A stretch of DNA of 64,000 nt, taken from positions 343,100 to 407,099 of the forward strand of contig CALWKW010000001.1 of NCBI GenBank assembly GCA_944381365.1, written 5' to 3'. Both the position numbers and the translations under genes were made by a program. The stretch is from an uncultured Christensenellaceae bacterium (lineage in GTDB: Bacteria; Bacillota; Clostridia; Christensenellales; UBA3700). A model generated the notes under the pieces. That model was not told where the DNA came from. It was given only the letters and a program-made list of their open reading frames with translations, and did not search any database. This document shows, one piece after another, positions 53,501 to 61,097 of the stretch (its first letter is position 1; each line of letters begins with the position of its first letter).

Positions 53501-53682
53501 TATTCAGTCGCATCGGCAGGAGAAGTATAGCTGTTGAGAAGACTTATACCGTCACCAAAACGGGAAATAATGTCGTTTTCTATCTTTACGGAGTTTTCAG
53601 GAGTAGAGCATGCCGCAAAGCAGGTAGCAAGAACTACCACGATAATCACGGACATTATTGTAAGAATAGCTTTTTTTGTCAT
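50593..53682 (-). CDS. Large surface lipoprotein with degenerate M60-like domain
   Basis: 1029 residues. Signal peptide with lipobox CFAAC (Cys near residue 25), and a C-terminal membrane segment (YYVLIIPAVIAIALLGAWIA) followed by a basic tail. Residues about 80-440 resemble the M60-like (enhancin-type) mucin-peptidase fold: N-terminal beta segment TGIYLPAGETLTINV, MWWQSAVTFMNIVTEL, and late AFFINIMHSFGVDKTMDIIIEYS. The zinc site HExxH expected near residue 290 is missing; the aligned stretch is GSAWDLLYQISDL. A downstream region (near 780-990) is beta-rich with discoidin-like features. It is probably a cell-surface glycan- or mucin-binding protein that has lost catalysis. Start 53682 behind AGGAGAA. 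The fold assignment is from motif memory and is uncertain. Confidence 0.6.
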   Translation of the reverse strand: MTKKAILTIMSVIIVVVLATCFAACSTPENSVKIENDIISRFGDGISLLNSYTSPADATEYKEEERVKVRVNVDARVGGYHITGIYLPAGETLTINVSNESSQSGYRFYINSFSSERKYIPIDSTEKKITSDKGGVVEIFVPSSRTSQSSFDVIIEGGIVMPYYRMGRDSVDNIKNGNGKYAILDGENIRFYVPTDMLFDKDGNFVIEDIYNTLMWWQSAVTFMNIVTELDDVSNDYAVRISIGNFASAPYYDSVTKTIMADKSYFESTFDFESLKYGSAWDLLYQISDLKASSSSGFDGVFGLDMIVDILCSIDYVMMTNSSYNFAQSKSWLNNSYTCLEKTKELLSLPESAHDENYDRDIMRAFFINIMHSFGVDKTMDIIIEYSHLSKSNNETNNENEMTIDDLGKIMSEILNLDMSFYFDTFGMELSSATKESMKGKQVYIPVQSKYTIGGSQNVYDIGYTVPMGEKTLFDFNSSIISLVDGWKVAKINSESNSWSNADGMFYYSPSTSKLEDSYELLLRNGEYSTTLYGRINVDIATATYKVYEGWTFSNMATALEDAIDKYEDRTPNYVGSIDFAGVKKYEEEDDNTYVLTVTEGCMSVPESGDYTIYLKNTGLCQVEFGVQKYMFEMFTNSLPVADYTDYLSYDIHLDNDKIYEFKIYMLSTKGDGSAVLGIKHKNGEDNTIYDIDDNYLIFRGLDRNDIVEYEPPQIYPDNYSYKDEFYQSYDIDEKSFVSYPEAVVTSGLHQAFDSLSTSYYVAYEKTNEYEFVIDLGSDKRRSEYFSFVAKEGMNGAKIKIYAANKNESKKYSEIKLNEDYTISSGQNTIMYSPVSKRYIKIVIYKDEPFELAFTDFLIGQHFEKSQIVANTSSSLAYMGGWEDMQGYVSINGSISQSVDKNSIMSFTAICRQVCFYGVKDSTYGKMDVYVDGSLYMTVDLYSATPVTDTLLFAIDFDLTKEHSIKIMPSGKDDIINVDYISYIPEKEEELANNTNSLYYVLIIPAVIAIALLGAWIADRVSKNKSRAH

Positions 53683-53890
53683 TTTTTCTCCTGTAAGAGT
53701 AAACAATATCATAATTAGTGTACTACAATTAATAAAAAATTACAATAAAAATTTATTATAATTTATAAAGCTGAAAATCTTGATTATTCTTTATGCCAAA
53801 ATAATAAGAAGTATTTTAAATGCTAAATCAAAATTCTTTCCAAAATTAAAAATTCTTTTTAAATTATCTGCGTTTTTATAATAAAATAAA
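53683..53890. other. AT-rich intergenic stretch with nothing recognised
   Basis: About 200 bp between the giant lipoprotein start and the terminators downstream of hpf. No ORF, RNA or operator was seen; it presumably holds the lipoprotein promoter. Confidence 0.5.
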
Positions 53891-53915
53891 AAATCACCCG
53901 CCGTACGAGTGATTT
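53891..53915 (-). terminator. Second terminator after hpf
   Basis: Minus-strand AAATCACTCG pairs with CGGGTGATTT around TACGG with one U-G pair, then TTTTTTATTTT. It lies 37 bp beyond the first hpf terminator, forming a tandem pair. Confidence 0.7.
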
Positions 53916-53951
53916 AAAAATATATAACGATAAAACCAAATTTTTGCATAA

Positions 53952-53975
53952 AAAAGCCCGATTTCTCGGGCTTTT
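53952..53975 (-). terminator. First terminator after hpf
   Basis: AAAAGCCCGA and TCGGGCTTTT arms with a 4-nt loop and T run, 15 bp beyond the hpf stop. Confidence 0.85.
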
Positions 53976-53989
53976 GATTGTCGATATAA

Positions 53990-54511
53990 TCAATAATCGA
54001 GTTCGAGACAGCCAAGATTTCCTGCTCTTCTCTTGTACAATACATTCACCTTTCCTGTCTTGCTGTTGAGATATACATAGAAGTCGTGGTCTGTAAGCTC
54101 CATATCAGCGACAGCCTCTTCTGTATCGATTTTCTTCAATGCCATGCTCTTTGTACGGATAATCTCCATTTTGGGCTGTTCTGCTTGAGGATACATAGAA
54201 GCTTCGTCAAATGCACTCTTCTTGAGTTTTCCGAGTTTTGTGCGGTATTTTCTTATCTGTCCCTCTATCTTAGGCAAAGCTATATCGATGTTGTTGTACA
54301 TATTATCAGAAGATACTTCACTTCTTACCATATTATTTCCGAAGAAGATGGTAATTTCCATTACATATCTTTCTTTACCGGTTTCTTTCAAAAAAATCTT
54401 TGCGACAGCATCGTCTTCGAAATATCTTGAAAACTTTTCCATTTTCTTGTTGATAATTTCTTCAAGTCTGTCAGTGAGTTTATAATTTCTTGCAATTATT
54501 TCAATTTTCAT
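53990..54511 (-). CDS. hpf: Ribosome hibernation promoting factor, long form
   Basis: 173 residues from ATG 54511 (AAGGAGGG upstream). The N-terminal HPF/YfiA domain (MKIEIIARNYKLTDRLEEIINKKM, to about 100) binds the 30S decoding centre, and the C-terminal domain (about 115-173, with ALKKIDTEEAVADMELTDHDFYVYLNSKTGKVNVLYKRRAGN) drives 100S dimer formation, so this is the long type usual in Firmicutes. A GGGAA/TTCCC hairpin lies in the leader just before the ribosome site. Single gene between the heat-shock operons. Confidence 0.95.
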   Translation of the reverse strand: MKIEIIARNYKLTDRLEEIINKKMEKFSRYFEDDAVAKIFLKETGKERYVMEITIFFGNNMVRSEVSSDNMYNNIDIALPKIEGQIRKYRTKLGKLKKSAFDEASMYPQAEQPKMEIIRTKSMALKKIDTEEAVADMELTDHDFYVYLNSKTGKVNVLYKRRAGNLGCLELDY

Positions 54512-54580
54512 ATAATTGCCCTCCTTATATATTTTTGGGAAAAACTTCCCTTTTGTTCGCAAACATCTTTGCTTAGCTAT

Positions 54581-54610
54581 ATTATACCATATTGCAAAAT
54601 CAAAAAAAAG
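54581..54610 (-). promoter_or_regulatory. hpf promoter with extended -10
   Basis: Minus-strand TGG directly before TATAAT (54581-54586); no good -35 box. The leader would be about 60 nt. Nothing else is recognised in the 318-bp gap up to the clpC terminator. Confidence 0.4.
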
Positions 54611-54790
54611 GGGGTTTTGTAAAATTTGTTGCAAAATTAACTATATTTTTTATAACAAAACAAAAACACGCATATTTGCGATATTTCTTGTCATTGATTT
54701 ATAAAATATCAAAATTTTAAGATAGCTTAAAAGCTCTTTTTTAAATATTTTGATCGATACATATTTTTAAAAAATCAAAATATAAAATTT

Positions 54791-54821
54791 AAAAAGCGGT
54801 CGGAAAATCCGACCGCTTTTT
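54791..54821 (-). terminator. Terminator of the ctsR-clpC operon
   Basis: AAAAAGCGGTCGGA and TCCGACCGCTTTTT, perfect 14-bp stem with an A3 loop, 9 bp beyond clpC. Confidence 0.93.
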
Positions 54822-54829
54822 ATTAAGAA

Positions 54830-57418
54830 TTACTTTTCTTGTTTTTTGCCGTTATCATTGTCTTTTTTATCATTTTCAGGCTGATTGATAATGACATTTT
54901 CTTCTTTGACTTCTTTTACTTCGCTGTCTTTATTATTGTCTGATTTTTGCTCTTTTTCTGAGCTTTTATCAGTTTTAGGCAAATCGCTTTTTTTCTCAAA
55001 AGTCAAAACTTTGTCTTTTGCATCTACCACAATGTCGTCTCCAATAGCAAACTCGCCTTTAAGAATTTTTTCACTGAGCTCGTCTTCGACCATTCTCTGC
55101 AAAGCTCTTCTCAAAGGTCTTGCACCGTATTCTTTATTGGCACCTTTTTCGACAATGAGTTTCTTAGCTTCATCTGTAATATCGATAATGATATTCTTTT
55201 CTTTAAGACGCTTTTTCAAAGAATCTGTCATGATTGTGATAATCTTTGACATATCCTTATCTTCAAGTGCTCTGAAGATTATGATATCATCGATACGGTT
55301 GATAAATTCAGGTTTCATTGTTCTCTTCAAAGCTTCCATCTGAACTTCTCTCATACGCTCATAGTTGTCTGTTTCTGCCTGAGTACCGAAGCCCAACGAA
55401 GGCATAGCCTTTATCTCGTTTGCACCGATATTGGAAGTCATGATAATGATTGTATTTTTGAAGTCTACCTTTCTGCCGTGAGAGTCTGTCAATACACCAT
55501 CATCGAGAATCTGCAAAAGTATGTTGAATACCTCAGGGTGAGCTTTTTCGATTTCATCGAAAAGTACTACCGAATAAGGTTTTCTTCTTACCTTTTCCGT
55601 CAGCTGTCCGCCTTCGTCAAAACCTACATATCCGGGGGCACTGCCTATGAGTTTGGATACGCTTACCTTATCCATATATTCACTCATATCTACTCTTATC
55701 ATAAGGTTTTCATCGCCAAACATTGCTTCGGCAAGAGCCTTTGACAACTCAGTTTTACCTACACCCGTAGGTCCCAAGAATATAAACGAACCAATAGGTC
55801 TTTTAGGGTCTTTGATACCTACTCTCGCTCTTCTTACGGCTCTTGCTACCGCTTCGACAGCTTCGTCCTGACCTACTACTCTCTTCTTGAGAATTTCTTC
55901 CATTCCGAGCAACTTTTCACTCTCTGTCTGAGTGATTTTCGTCACAGGAATTTTTGTCCATGAAGATACGATATTAGCGATATCTGTATCATCGATAGAC
56001 AATTCTTGCTTTGTCTTTTCTTTGGTCCAGCCGCTCTTCATTTCTTTGAGTTGCTTTTTCTTTTTGTCGAGTTCGTCATTGAGTTCTTTTGCTTTGTCAA
56101 ACTCTCTCATCTTCGAATAGCTGTCGATTGCCTCATCGAGTTTTTTGATATCATCCTCGATTTCTTTTATGTTGGTAGGCATTACCGAACCGCTTATTCT
56201 CTTTCTTGACGCAGCTTCATCGATAAGGTCGATTGCCTTATCAGGCAAAAATCTGTCATTGATATATCTGTCGCTCATTACGGCAGCCGCTTCGATAGCC
56301 GAATCAAGGATTTTTACACCGTGGTGTTCTTCGTATTTACTTTTAAGACCTTGCAAAATTACGATTGTATCCTTTACTGAAGGGGGATCGATTGCCACTG
56401 TCTGGAATCTTCTCTCGAGTGCACTGTCCTTTTCAAAATACTTTCTGTATTCTTCGAGTGTGGTGGCACCTATTGTCTGCAATTCGCCTCTTGCAAGTTG
56501 AGGCTTTAAGATATTTGCGGCATCCATGCTTCCGCCGTCAGTACTTCCCGCACCTACGATTGTATGAATCTCATCGATAAAGAGAATTGTATTGCCGTCC
56601 TTGTTGAGATATTCAAGTGCTTTTTTCAATCTCTCTTCGAAGTCGCCACGGTATTTTGTACCGGCAAGCAAGCTCGCCATATCGAGACTGAATACTTTTT
56701 TGTTTTTGAGTTGTTCGGGCACTTTGCCGTCTACGATAGCCTGAGCAAGACCTTCTACTACCGCACTCTTACCTACACCGGGTTCACCGATAAGAATAGG
56801 ATTATTTTTCTTTCTTCTTGACAAGATTTCTATGATACGCTCGATTTCCACATCTCTGCCGATTACAGGGTCGAGTTTTCCGTCCTTGGCTTTTTTGGTC
56901 AAGTCCTCGCCAAGACCTGACAAAGGATTTTCCTGATCGTATCCGCCTTCTTCATCGCCATTTTGAGAATACTTTGAATAAGAAGAGCTTTCTCCCGACT
57001 GAGCCTTTGTCATAAGTGCGTCAATAGCTTCTTCGCCGATTTCTTCAGGATTTACGCCCGCATGTCTCAATCCTCTGCAAGCATAAGAATTTCCGTCAGA
57101 AAGACAGCATGCAAGGAGTGCCAAAGAATTGATTTGTTTGAATCCGAAAGTAGAACTGATGTCCCACGCATTGGAGATTGCTCCCGCTACTCTTTCAGAG
57201 AAAGAGCAACTTGCATGTACTTCTCCGTCTTGTTCGATAAGAAGATTTACGATACTTTCGTCCACTCCGTGTTTTGCAAGCAACTTACCTGCCTTTGTCT
57301 TGGGACTCAAAGCCATTGCACATATAATATGTTCAGTACCGATAAGTCCGCCGCTCTTGGAAGCAAGTCGACCTGCGGTCTCGATAATTTTGTTGCATTC
57401 TTCATCCATTCTGTTCAT
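54830..57418 (-). CDS. clpC: ATP-dependent Clp protease ATPase ClpC
   Basis: AAA+ unfoldase of 862 residues feeding ClpP and recognising arginine-phosphorylated proteins. Clp_N repeats 1-145, first AAA module with Walker A GEPGVGKSAVVEG near 213 and LFIDEIHTIVGAG near 275, UVR-containing middle domain (EAIDSYSKMREFDKAKELN near 425), second module with GPTGVGKTELSKAL near 548. The LGF/ClpP loop and sensor regions follow. The last about 60 residues (SDLPKTDKSSEKEQ... KKQEK) form a charged disordered tail longer than in B. subtilis ClpC. Start behind AAGGAAGGTG. Last gene of the ctsR operon. Confidence 0.97.
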   Translation of the reverse strand: MNRMDEECNKIIETAGRLASKSGGLIGTEHIICAMALSPKTKAGKLLAKHGVDESIVNLLIEQDGEVHASCSFSERVAGAISNAWDISSTFGFKQINSLALLACCLSDGNSYACRGLRHAGVNPEEIGEEAIDALMTKAQSGESSSYSKYSQNGDEEGGYDQENPLSGLGEDLTKKAKDGKLDPVIGRDVEIERIIEILSRRKKNNPILIGEPGVGKSAVVEGLAQAIVDGKVPEQLKNKKVFSLDMASLLAGTKYRGDFEERLKKALEYLNKDGNTILFIDEIHTIVGAGSTDGGSMDAANILKPQLARGELQTIGATTLEEYRKYFEKDSALERRFQTVAIDPPSVKDTIVILQGLKSKYEEHHGVKILDSAIEAAAVMSDRYINDRFLPDKAIDLIDEAASRKRISGSVMPTNIKEIEDDIKKLDEAIDSYSKMREFDKAKELNDELDKKKKQLKEMKSGWTKEKTKQELSIDDTDIANIVSSWTKIPVTKITQTESEKLLGMEEILKKRVVGQDEAVEAVARAVRRARVGIKDPKRPIGSFIFLGPTGVGKTELSKALAEAMFGDENLMIRVDMSEYMDKVSVSKLIGSAPGYVGFDEGGQLTEKVRRKPYSVVLFDEIEKAHPEVFNILLQILDDGVLTDSHGRKVDFKNTIIIMTSNIGANEIKAMPSLGFGTQAETDNYERMREVQMEALKRTMKPEFINRIDDIIIFRALEDKDMSKIITIMTDSLKKRLKEKNIIIDITDEAKKLIVEKGANKEYGARPLRRALQRMVEDELSEKILKGEFAIGDDIVVDAKDKVLTFEKKSDLPKTDKSSEKEQKSDNNKDSEVKEVKEENVIINQPENDKKDNDNGKKQEK

Positions 57419-57445
57419 AATACACCTTCCTTTGACACATTAGTG

Positions 57446-58444
57446 TCATGCTTTTTTTGTCAGACTTTCTCTGACCAGCCTTGATCTATAAATATCTCTG
57501 TCGCTTACGGACAATTCTTTGCCCGCATTGAAACAAAGAGTATTTTTTTGCGTTTCCGTCACAAGCTTATTGAGCATTTTTATATCTTGCTTTATAAAGC
57601 CGTAGTCCACGCCGAGTTTTACCATTGCTATGTTTCTCATAAATTCCTGAGAAGATATTTTCTTTGCAAAAAGAAGCGTGCCGTAAGCTCTCATGATTTC
57701 GTCTTCGAGGTCAATTCCTCTTCTTGACAAAAGAGTGCTTCTGGTCTGCTCTTCCATTTCGCACAATTTTTCTACCACGCTCTTTACGATATTGAGGATT
57801 TCCGCTTCGCTTCTGCCTACTGCCGCCTGATTGCTTACTTGATACATAAATCCGTCAGCAGTCGAGCCTTCGCCGTAAACTCCTCTTATCGCAACGCCGT
57901 GGTCGTTCATTTTTCTTATGATTGCATCTATCGTATGCGTCATTGTAAGAGCCGGCAAAAACATCATTACAGACGCTCTCATGCCTGCACCCAAGTTTGT
58001 AGGACAAGCGGTAAGATGTCCGTATCCTTCTTTGTAGGCAATATCGAGTTTTGCTCTTAAAGCTTTGTCGATATCGAGAAGCTGTTGATATGCTTTGTCA
58101 AGCACATATCCTTCGAGAATGCATTGTTCTCTCAAATGGTCTTCTTCGTTTATCATAATGGATATGGTCTTATCTTCGCTTATTACCACACCGCCGAATT
58201 CGCTTCTGCAAAGAAGAGGACTTATCAGATGATTTTCGATAAGCACATTTGCTTGCAGATTGTTTAGCTTGGGCATATAGTAAAGATTATTTTTGAATTT
58301 AGAATTGCACACAGACTTGACTGTTTCAAACAACTCTTTGAGTTTTGGCTCATTTCCTACGAGCTTTTGAGGGAAAGGAAGTCCGTTGATATTTCTTGCA
58401 AATCTGATTCTGCTGGATATGACTATGTTATCTGTCTTAATCAT
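57446..58444 (-). CDS. mcsB: Protein arginine kinase McsB
   Basis: 332 residues, phosphagen-kinase fold, phosphorylates arginine residues to mark proteins for ClpCP. N-terminal VISSRIRFARNINGLPFPQ (near 9-27), FGGVVISEDKTISIMINEEDHLR near 88-110, and GHLTACPTNLGAGMRASVM near 152 with the catalytic Cys. C-terminal part retains the phospho-arginine-binding RDIYRSRLVRE. Overlaps mcsA by 8 bp, in the order ctsR-mcsA-mcsB-clpC. Confidence 0.96.
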   Translation of the reverse strand: MIKTDNIVISSRIRFARNINGLPFPQKLVGNEPKLKELFETVKSVCNSKFKNNLYYMPKLNNLQANVLIENHLISPLLCRSEFGGVVISEDKTISIMINEEDHLREQCILEGYVLDKAYQQLLDIDKALRAKLDIAYKEGYGHLTACPTNLGAGMRASVMMFLPALTMTHTIDAIIRKMNDHGVAIRGVYGEGSTADGFMYQVSNQAAVGRSEAEILNIVKSVVEKLCEMEEQTRSTLLSRRGIDLEDEIMRAYGTLLFAKKISSQEFMRNIAMVKLGVDYGFIKQDIKMLNKLVTETQKNTLCFNAGKELSVSDRDIYRSRLVRESLTKKA

Positions 58445-58985
58445 TTTCCTTACCTCCTCCCAATTCTCTTATTTTGCTGTCAATGGCTTTTGCTTTGTCA
58501 AAATCTCTCATTTTGATAGCTTCGCCCAAAAGTCTGTTGAGCAAAGGCAAATCGTCTTTTGTCATTTCGCTCAAGCGTTTTTTCTTGCTGGCAGAAGTAT
58601 TTGATTTTGCTTCGCTTTTTGCAAATTCGCCTTTATACTCCTGACCTCTCAAATCGCTGAAAAATTCTTTTGCTCTATCTGCAAACACATTATAGCATTC
58701 GCTGCATCCGAATTTGTATTTTGATATAAGCTCGCTTTCAGTCATACCGCATTTGGGACAAACTCTCTCTTTTATCTGATTGTATCCTATTCTTGCGGGC
58801 GAAAAATCCGAGAGATCAAAATCCATATCAAAAAGGTTTGCCATATTGCCGAAAATAGAATTTGCCGTATTGTACAAATTGTATTTTTCTGCACAATCCT
58901 TACATACATTTATTGTGTCATTGTCGACTTTTATGAAAATAGTAGCAGGTTTTGTCTTGCAAACCTCACACATTTTATCTGCCAT
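58437..58985 (-). CDS. mcsA: McsA, activator of McsB
   Basis: 182 residues: two zinc-binding cysteine pairs near the N terminus (CEVCKTKP, CKDCAEKY) and two more (CPKCGMTES, CSECYNVF), and a C-terminal UVR segment (LLGEAIKMRDFDKAKAIDSKIREL) that contacts McsB/ClpC. Starts 3 bp after ctsR behind GAGGTAAAA. Confidence 0.94.
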   Translation of the reverse strand: MADKMCEVCKTKPATIFIKVDNDTINVCKDCAEKYNLYNTANSIFGNMANLFDMDFDLSDFSPARIGYNQIKERVCPKCGMTESELISKYKFGCSECYNVFADRAKEFFSDLRGQEYKGEFAKSEAKSNTSASKKKRLSEMTKDDLPLLNRLLGEAIKMRDFDKAKAIDSKIRELGGGKEND

Positions 58986-58987
58986 TT

Positions 58988-59443
58988 TTACCTCCTCATA
59001 AGCCCTATCAAAATTTCCTTGAAGATATTTTTCCTCAATTTGCCGACATGTGTCGGGAAGTTCAAAGCTTTGTCGCTTATCGCTGATTTTATAATATTTG
59101 CTTCATCTTTGCTGACAATCTCATCTCTTTCGAGTCTGTCCACAAAATTATTTGCCCTGTTGAAAGTAAGGACATCTATATTGTCGAGTTCCTGAATAAG
59201 TTCGGGAAGAATCTCCTCTTTGTTGTTGCTGATTCTTACAAGAGTGATACAACCGCCGCCGCCTCTTTTGGATTCGATTATATAGCCTTTGTCAAAATTA
59301 AATCTTGTGGCAAGTACATAATTTATCTGACTAGGAGCGACAGAGAAATAGTGAGCCAAGTCGTTTCTCGACAATTTGACAGAATCGTCATCGCTCAATA
59401 CAGACAATATAAACTGCTCGATTTCATCAGATATATTCGCCAT
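58988..59443 (-). CDS. ctsR: Heat-shock repressor CtsR
   Basis: 151 residues, first gene of the clpC operon. Winged-helix DNA-binding part with SRNDLAHYFSVAPSQINYVLATRF (near 23-46), then the glycine-rich thermosensing wing RGGGGCITLVRI (near 62-73), and the C-terminal dimer domain. Start behind AAGGAGG. It represses the operon by binding the box at 59533-59549; McsB inactivates it under stress. Confidence 0.96.
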   Translation of the reverse strand: MANISDEIEQFILSVLSDDDSVKLSRNDLAHYFSVAPSQINYVLATRFNFDKGYIIESKRGGGGCITLVRISNNKEEILPELIQELDNIDVLTFNRANNFVDRLERDEIVSKDEANIIKSAISDKALNFPTHVGKLRKNIFKEILIGLMRR

Positions 59444-59532
59444 ACTTCTATCCTCCTTGTTTTGTATTTATTTTCCTTAGAAGGTAATAAGTTTTGCATT
59501 CGTCCGAGAGTTTTTCAATTATCGGTATAATG

Positions 59533-59549
59533 TTTGACTTTCTTTGACC
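59533..59549 (-). promoter_or_regulatory. CtsR-binding box
   Basis: On the minus strand GGTCAAA-GAA-AGTCAAA, an exact match to the GGTCAAANANRGTCAAA heptad repeat. It lies just downstream of the -10 box, covering the predicted transcription start region. Confidence 0.93.
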
Positions 59550-59558
59550 TTCGACTAA

Positions 59559-59586
59559 ATTATAGCACCAAACTTTTAGTTGTCAA
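59559..59586 (-). promoter_or_regulatory. ctsR operon promoter
   Basis: Minus-strand TTGACA (59581-59586), 16-bp spacer, TATAAT (59559-59564). Confidence 0.8.
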
Positions 59587-59589
59587 TAG

Positions 59590-59948
59590 CATTTTGACAT
59601 ATTTTTTGTAAATTTTATGTAAAATAGTATGCTAAATATGACATATTTTGGCTATTTTTCAAGTTTTAGAAGCTAAAATACTGATTTTCCCTTCTGCCCT
59701 TTTCTCTATAAATAAATCTGCTATTGTCTGACAAATATACTCAAAAAAGTTTGACCTTTATATTTAAAGTTTGACATTTGTATTTAAATTCCTATCTTAA
59801 TAGCGGATATAATTAATTCTTTTCGATTTTTATTCTGCATGACGAAATTTGCTGTTATCCTTTATGACTTATAATAAATATAGCTGCCTTATTTGTAGAT
59901 ACTTCATTTATTTATTACATATTATGCAAAAATATTATTTTATAGATA
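59590..59948. other. AT-rich intergenic region between ctsR and galU
   Basis: Apart from the tandem repeat described separately, no gene, RNA motif or terminator was recognised. The unusual length for this compact region leaves room for an unidentified element. Confidence 0.4.
59749..59788. repeat. Two tandem 20-bp copies with TTTGAC cores
   Basis: Two adjacent units, each beginning GTTTGAC and ending TATTTAAA, differ at two bases (18 of 20 identical). The cores resemble CtsR half-sites, but the spacing (20 bp between starts) differs from the CtsR heptad repeat. They lie between the divergent ctsR and galU promoters. Confidence 0.6.
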
Positions 59949-59952
59949 AACA

Positions 59953-59981
59953 TTGATTTTATTAAGATAATAGTATATAAT
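59953..59981 (+). promoter_or_regulatory. galU promoter
   Basis: TTGATT (59953-59958), 17-bp spacer, TATAAT (59976-59981); further TATAAT-like boxes follow, so the exact start is uncertain. Confidence 0.55.
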
Positions 59982-60050
59982 AGTTAATATACATATAATA
60001 TATACATACTACATACTTATTTATCAATATTTACTCTATAAGGAGAATAT

Positions 60051-60920
60051 ATGTCAAAAATCAGAAAAGCGGTCATTCCTGCCGCAGGTTTTGGTACAAG
60101 ATTTTTGCCTGTCACCAAAGCTATTCCCAAAGAAATGCTTCCTATCGTAGATACCCCTACTCTTCAATATGTAGTCGAAGAAGCCGTAAAAAGCGGTATC
60201 AACGAAATTCTTATTATACTCGGAAAAAACAAAAAATGTATCGAAGACCACTTCGATATTTCTGTCGAACTTGAACAGCTTCTTTCCCGTACCGGCAAGA
60301 CAGAATATCTCAAACAAGTGAGAGATATCTCAAATATGGCACATATCTATTATGTCAGACAAAAGGAAATGAACGGCAGCGGTATGGCTGTACTCGAGGC
60401 AGAAGCTTTTGTCGGCAACGAGCCTTTTGCCGTACTCTATGGCGATGACATTATCTACAATCCCCAAAAGCCTTGTCTAAAACAGCTTATCGAAGCTTAT
60501 GACACGACAGGCAAAATCATACTCGGATGTCAGAATGTACCCAAAGAAGAAGCACCCAAATACGGAATTATCGAGCCGGGAAATTCAAAAGGCAATTATA
60601 CAGAAATCAAAAGACTTGTAGAAAAGCCTTCTATTGACAAACTTCCCTCTACTTTGGCAAGTATAGGACGATACATCCTTACCCCAGACATATTCGATAT
60701 TCTCAAGACTACTCCCGCTATGCCAAACGGCGAAGTATGTCTTACGGACGCAATACAGACAATAGCCGATTCTACGGGAGCTTATGCTTATACATTTGAA
60801 GGAAGAAGATACGATGTAGGCGACAAACTCGGATATATTCAGGCTACAATAGAATATGGTCTCAGAGATGAAAATCTCAAAGAAGGACTCAAAGAATATT
60901 TGAAAAATCTCAAATACTAA
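60051..60920 (+). CDS. galU: UTP-glucose-1-phosphate uridylyltransferase
   Basis: 289 residues, nucleotidyltransferase fold making UDP-glucose for glycolipid, teichoic-acid and capsule synthesis. N-terminal PAAGFGTRFLPVTKAIPKEML (near 10-30) binds UTP and metal, VEEAVKSGINEILIILGKNK, YGDDIIYN near 129 (metal Asp), and LVEKPS near 187. Start behind AAGGAG. Single gene. Confidence 0.96.
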   Translation: MSKIRKAVIPAAGFGTRFLPVTKAIPKEMLPIVDTPTLQYVVEEAVKSGINEILIILGKNKKCIEDHFDISVELEQLLSRTGKTEYLKQVRDISNMAHIYYVRQKEMNGSGMAVLEAEAFVGNEPFAVLYGDDIIYNPQKPCLKQLIEAYDTTGKIILGCQNVPKEEAPKYGIIEPGNSKGNYTEIKRLVEKPSIDKLPSTLASIGRYILTPDIFDILKTTPAMPNGEVCLTDAIQTIADSTGAYAYTFEGRRYDVGDKLGYIQATIEYGLRDENLKEGLKEYLKNLKY

Positions 60921-60951
60921 GTCGCTTCGATATAATTTATAGACAAAAATC

Positions 60952-60981
60952 AATACCGCAAGAATTTGCGGTATTTTTTTA
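60952..60981 (+). terminator. galU terminator
   Basis: AATACCGCAA and TTGCGGTATT with a GAAT loop, then a T run. Confidence 0.9.
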
Positions 60982-61050
60982 TCAGATTGTCTACATATAT
61001 ATTGCCATTTATATTGCCATTTTGTCTAAAAAGTTTTTGTCTATGAATTC

Positions 61051-61066
61051 GCAAACATTTGTTTGC
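61051..61066 (+). promoter_or_regulatory. LexA-like palindrome upstream of dinB
   Basis: GCAAACA-TT-TGTTTGC, arms perfect over 7 bp; the centre CAAACATTTGTTTG resembles the Gram-positive SOS box CGAACATATGTTCG with changes at two symmetric outer positions. It overlaps the -35 box of dinB, where a repressor would block the promoter. Confidence 0.6.
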
Positions 61067-61091
61067 TTTTTCATAATATATGTGTTAAAAT
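61063..61091 (+). promoter_or_regulatory. dinB promoter at leaderless distance
   Basis: TTGCTT (61063-61068), 17-bp spacer, TAAAAT (61086-61091), then CAAACT and ATG: again a 6-nt gap. Confidence 0.65.
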
Positions 61092-61097
61092 CAAACT

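Noticed and set aside
50593..53682. Active M60 zinc peptidase
   Set aside because: No HExxH was found in the expected region, so catalysis is not supported.
57419..57445. Internal CtsR box before clpC
   Set aside because: TGACAC/GTGTCA is a small palindrome with one GTCAAA half, not the heptad repeat; the spacing does not fit.
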